64,000 bases of DNA from Hwanghaeella sp965227365 (GTDB taxonomy: Bacteria; Pseudomonadota; Alphaproteobacteria; UBA8366; Aestuariispiraceae): assembly GCF_965227365.1 (NCBI RefSeq), contig NZ_OZ245754.1:3658001-3722000 (forward strand), read 5' to 3'. This document shows positions 61,176 to 64,000 of the stretch, in pieces. Each line of letters begins with the position of its first letter. The stretch's first letter is position 1. The translations under genes were made by a program, and so were the position numbers. A model generated the notes under the pieces. The model did not search any database, was not told the origin of the DNA, and saw nothing but the letters and a program-made list of their open reading frames with translations.

Positions 61176-62270
61176 CTACACCCGATAGCCTGGCAGTCCA
61201 AAAATGTCCGGATAACCGAAGAGGGCGGCGCTGCCGCCGGTGTGGAGGAAGACCACGTTGTCCATGCCGTTGAAATACCCTTTGCGGGTCTGGTCAATCA
61301 GGCCGTCCAGGCCCTTGCCGGAATAGACCGGGTCGAAGAGCAGGCCTTCGAGGCGAGCGAGGGTCTTGAGCGCTTCCTTCATGCCTTCGGTCGGCATGCC
61401 GTAGCCGGGACCGACATAGTCGCAATTGGCGCGCACCGTTTCGCGGTCCACGGCGCCGCCGGTGCCCAGATAATCGATCGTCTTGCAGGCCAGGTCATAG
61501 ACCATGCCCTCCTGCTTTTCCTTCGGCGCGCGCACGCCGATGCCGAGAAGATGGATATCGCTTTCCAACGCGGTCAGCCCGGCGACCAATCCGGCCTGGG
61601 TGCCCGAACTGCCCGTGGCGTGGACGAGGGCATCCAGTTTCAAGCCCAGACCTGCGGCCTGCTCGACAAGTTCCGCCGCGCAGTTCACATAGCCCAGCGC
61701 GCCGATGCGGTTGGAACCGCCGCCGGGAATGACATAGGGCCTTTTGCCTTCTGCTTTCAGGTCTGCGGCCAGCGCCTCCATTTCCGCCTGCATGTCCGCC
61801 CCGCCGGGACGCTTGGCGATGGTGCTGCCGTGCAGCTGGTCCAGCAGCACATTGCCGTTGAAGTTATAGGCGGTGTCGTTTGAGCCGGTCCGGTCCTCCA
61901 ACAGGATATGGCAGTCCAGGCCCAGCTTGGCGCAGGCCGCCGCGGTCTGGCGGGCGTGGTTCGACTGGGTGGCGCCCTGGGTGATGACGGTATCGGCGCC
62001 GGTTTTCAGCGCATCGGCCATCAGGAATTCGAGCTTCCGCGTCTTGTTGCCGCCCGAGGCTAGACCGGTGCAATCGTCCCGCTTCACCCAGATCCGGGGC
62101 CCGCCGAGCATCTCGCTCAATCGATCCATCGGTTCGAGGGGCGTGGGCAGATGCCCCAAGGAAATGCGCGGAAATTTCTCCAGCGCCTGCTTGACCTGGG
62201 AAAGCTTCGTTTCGCTGTTCATCGTGCTGCGGGCCTCATGTGTCATGCTGATCGGTGTCTCCCTGGACAT
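61176..62270 (-). CDS. D-cysteine desulfhydrase / L-cysteate sulfo-lyase family PLP enzyme
   Basis: The 364-aa fold-type II PLP enzyme has the lysine in GLASGGNKTRKLEFLMADAL, TQGATQSNHARQTAAACA, and the cofactor phosphate loop ATGSSGTQAGLVAG. The family includes D-cysteine desulfhydrase, ACC deaminase and CuyA, which releases sulfite from cysteate; these cannot be told apart by eye. The start may be the later in-frame ATG (MTHEARSTMNSE or MNSETK). It converges with the ABC operon after a 78-bp gap. A relic of a second copy lies on the other side of that operon. Confidence 0.85.
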   Translation of the reverse strand: MSRETPISMTHEARSTMNSETKLSQVKQALEKFPRISLGHLPTPLEPMDRLSEMLGGPRIWVKRDDCTGLASGGNKTRKLEFLMADALKTGADTVITQGATQSNHARQTAAACAKLGLDCHILLEDRTGSNDTAYNFNGNVLLDQLHGSTIAKRPGGADMQAEMEALAADLKAEGKRPYVIPGGGSNRIGALGYVNCAAELVEQAAGLGLKLDALVHATGSSGTQAGLVAGLTALESDIHLLGIGVRAPKEKQEGMVYDLACKTIDYLGTGGAVDRETVRANCDYVGPGYGMPTEGMKEALKTLARLEGLLFDPVYSGKGLDGLIDQTRKGYFNGMDNVVFLHTGGSAALFGYPDIFGLPGYRV

Positions 62271-62550
62271 AACCTACTGCAAAACGCGGCGAGTGTTTCG
62301 ATTTTTCCGTTGGGCAGAATGACGAGCACCAAAGGCCCGTTCACTGAGCATAAATGACCATTCCCGAATGCCTTGAAACGTTTTGACTATTGCCACTTAG
62401 ACAAACACTCTGGAAAGGGACCGTGCTATTCAGCGTGGACAGCCAGGAGTCCAAACCCTTTAAGAAAGATGACATCCCTTAAAGTTAGGATCCTAATCGG
62501 GTACCCCTGACCATACGAACTCCCGCGGGCAATCTCGGATAATCCATGTA
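62271..62550. other. Gene-free interval
   Basis: These 280 bp separate the divergent D-cysteine-desulfhydrase-like and acyltransferase genes. Both promoters should be here. No tRNA, riboswitch-like fold or strong palindrome was recognised. Confidence 0.45.
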
Positions 62551-63537
62551 ATGCGCGATCTCTCTGTCGATTCCCTGAAAGGCCTTGCGATCGGTTTCGT
62601 CGTCATCGGTCATGCCGTGATAGGGCTTCAGACAAAAAATATCCTCGGAAACGGTTGGGACAGCGTTGTCGCGTTCATTTACTCCTTTCACATGCCACTC
62701 TTCTTTTTCTGCTCCGGCTTTTTTATCAGCACGCAAATCGAGAAGCTCAGTTCCATCGGTTTCTTTCAAAGCCGCTTCTGGCGCTTGATCTACCCGCTGG
62801 TTTTGTGGACCTACATTTTTCTGGGGATAAAGTATTTGGCGGGCTCCTTTCAGAACACGCCGATCGAATTTGCCGACCTTCTGCGGCTGCCTCTGCCCCC
62901 TTACGCCCATCTCTGGTTCCTATGGGCGCTGTTCATCACGCATGTCGTTTTCTATGCATTGTCCAAAGCCGGTCTAACCAATCGTTCATCGAACATTGTA
63001 CTATTTGTTCTGACCGCGATCATGACGTCCTTGTCATTGTGGGGAAATATTCTCCCGCCGCTTCTGGCTCAGGGGATGGGGCATTTGGTCTTTCTGCTTT
63101 TCGGCTGCTTGATCTACACAACCCCACAGATCAGAAGCCGTTTGGATACCGGTTGCGCGGTAGCGGTTTCGGGTGTCGTTTTTGTCGCCCTCGAAATACT
63201 CTACCTTCGACTCCTGCCCTATCCCGAAATCAAGTTTCTATGCGCCTTGACCGGTTGCCTGTTCTTCTTCGCATTGTGCCTGTTTATTTCCAGACAGTTT
63301 GGGAATGGATCGATTGTCACCCGGACGATGTCGATCATCGGCACGGCATCCATGGCCATCTATCTGATGCACACGATCATATCCGCAGCCTTTCGTGAGA
63401 GCTTGGTCCATCTGGGTAACACCGATCCGGTGCTGCATGTCTTGGGCGGCAGTTTGCTCGGGCTTGTGGGCCCCTTGGCGGTTTACATGATGCTGCCCAG
63501 GCGAAGCCTGGTTACACGCACTCTCGGCCTATCCTAG
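62551..63537 (+). CDS. Membrane-bound acyltransferase family 3 protein
   Basis: The 328-aa protein has about ten hydrophobic segments and the acyltransferase-3 start RDLSVDSLKGLAIGFVVIGH, with the conserved His in the first helix, then FIYSFHMPLFFFCSGFF and RFWRLIYPLVLW. Members O-acylate sugars or lipids of the cell surface. The region upstream (62271-62550) contains no recognisable gene. The codon use is somewhat more AT-rich than the neighbours. Confidence 0.88.
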   Translation: MRDLSVDSLKGLAIGFVVIGHAVIGLQTKNILGNGWDSVVAFIYSFHMPLFFFCSGFFISTQIEKLSSIGFFQSRFWRLIYPLVLWTYIFLGIKYLAGSFQNTPIEFADLLRLPLPPYAHLWFLWALFITHVVFYALSKAGLTNRSSNIVLFVLTAIMTSLSLWGNILPPLLAQGMGHLVFLLFGCLIYTTPQIRSRLDTGCAVAVSGVVFVALEILYLRLLPYPEIKFLCALTGCLFFFALCLFISRQFGNGSIVTRTMSIIGTASMAIYLMHTIISAAFRESLVHLGNTDPVLHVLGGSLLGLVGPLAVYMMLPRRSLVTRTLGLS

Positions 63538-63661
63538 CCAGTTCCAGATCATTCGATGAGCTTCGGATTGAAAGCCAGGATTTCGCATCGGGGCGGAACC
63601 TGCGCTTTTTTGCCATCCTCCCGCGATTGCCAAGCGCGGCGCGTCTCGCCACTCTGGCCCT

Positions 63662-64000
63662 ATGAGCATTGTCCTCGCCCTTGCCACCTCTCTGTTCGCC
63701 GTGCTGGTGCTGCTGCCGCTGTGGCGGCATCCGCATTGGCTGGTGCGGGGGTTGGATTTTCCGAGGCTGCAACTGGGCGTTCTCGGCGTCCTGTTGCTGG
63801 CGGCGCAGATCTTTCTGCTTCCCCTGGGCACGGCGCAGACCGTTTTGATCGGGGGCACGCTGGTCTGCCACGGTTGGCTGCTATGGTGGCTGCTGCCCTA
63901 TACACCTCTATACCCGGTGGAGGTCGCGCCGGCAGCGCCGGAAGACGCGGCGGATGAGGGCCGGCAGGTCAGTTTCCTGACCGCCAATGTCCTGATGACA
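63662..64000 (+). CDS. Endonuclease/exonuclease/phosphatase-family membrane protein, 3'-truncated by the window edge
   Basis: The visible 113 codons encode three N-terminal hydrophobic segments (SIVLALATSLFAVLVLLPLW, FPRLQLGVLGVLLLAAQIF, TVLIGGTLVCHGWLLWWLL), a short acidic linker and the start of the catalytic domain, VSFLTANVLM, where the Asn is the first metal-site residue of the EEP fold. Such membrane-tethered EEP proteins are common; the substrate is unknown. The stop is beyond base 64000. Confidence 0.8.
   Translation, partial: MSIVLALATSLFAVLVLLPLWRHPHWLVRGLDFPRLQLGVLGVLLLAAQIFLLPLGTAQTVLIGGTLVCHGWLLWWLLPYTPLYPVEVAPAAPEDAADEGRQVSFLTANVLMT

Overview
The window is GC-rich chromosomal DNA from an alphaproteobacterium. 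The gene families point to a marine or soil member of Rhodospirillales or a relative: TAXI-type TRAP transport, dimethylglycine-dehydrogenase-like flavoproteins, a non-pyrrolysine MttB homologue, a phasin, a bactofilin paired with an M23 peptidase, and a compact type II-C Cas9. That placement is inference from gene content. No rRNA or tRNA gene was recognised.

Region 1 (1-7290) is a complete type II-C CRISPR-Cas locus. An array of 31 repeats and 30 spacers (601-2614) starts on the stop codon of a truncated oxidoreductase gene. It is followed by cas2, cas1 and cas9 on the minus strand (2689-7105) and a plus-strand tracrRNA (about 7194-7285). The repeat carries a promoter-like pair (TTGGAC, 17 bp, TACACT), so each spacer may have its own promoter, as known in Neisseria and Campylobacter. 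A 19-bp palindrome lies between the divergent tracrRNA and cas9 starts.

Region 2 (7300-24900) is mostly metabolism and transport: a cupin protein, a DMGDH-like flavoprotein, a TAXI-TRAP transporter, a chemoreceptor, a HisC-like aminotransferase, a CDF metal transporter, a lipoprotein, an amidinotransferase, a malate/lactate-dehydrogenase-family enzyme, a DODA-type dioxygenase, a PhyH oxygenase, smpB, dapA and an SDR.

Region 3 (24968-32565) looks like a metal-homeostasis and accessory block. folE, a COG0523 GTPase and a DUF1826 gene lie downstream of a near-perfect Zur box (27659-27677). On the other side are an aromatic hydroxylase with a ring-cleavage dioxygenase, the 3' relic of a TonB-dependent receptor, an FMN reductase and an MFS transporter with a histidine-rich tail.

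Region 4 (32674-52114) holds a lytic transglycosylase, a VPLPA-CTERM protein, a haloacid dehalogenase / hydrolase / threonine dehydratase run, bactofilin with M23 peptidase, an IclR-controlled ABC import and FAH-hydrolase operon with a strong palindromic operator, and a LysR gene divergent from an MttB/DMGDH-like pair.

Region 5 (52140-55690) is a mobile-element island. A complete IS110/IS1111-type element (52167-53509) sits inside a repeat related to one found beside a decayed RAYT transposase gene. Its 3' non-coding region contains short segments matching both halves of that target and the element's own end, as expected of a bridge (seeker) RNA. A second, tandem copy of the 3' end differs by one base in one guide. 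A 47-bp inverted piece of the same end closes off about 1 kb of DNA holding an IS30 relic and an AT-rich GNAT gene.

Region 6 (55700-64000) has a phasin with a palindromic promoter element, a three-gene 2-aminoethylphosphonate-type ABC transporter flanked by a 3' relic and a full copy of a D-cysteine-desulfhydrase-like gene, an acyltransferase, and the start of an endonuclease/exonuclease/phosphatase-family gene.
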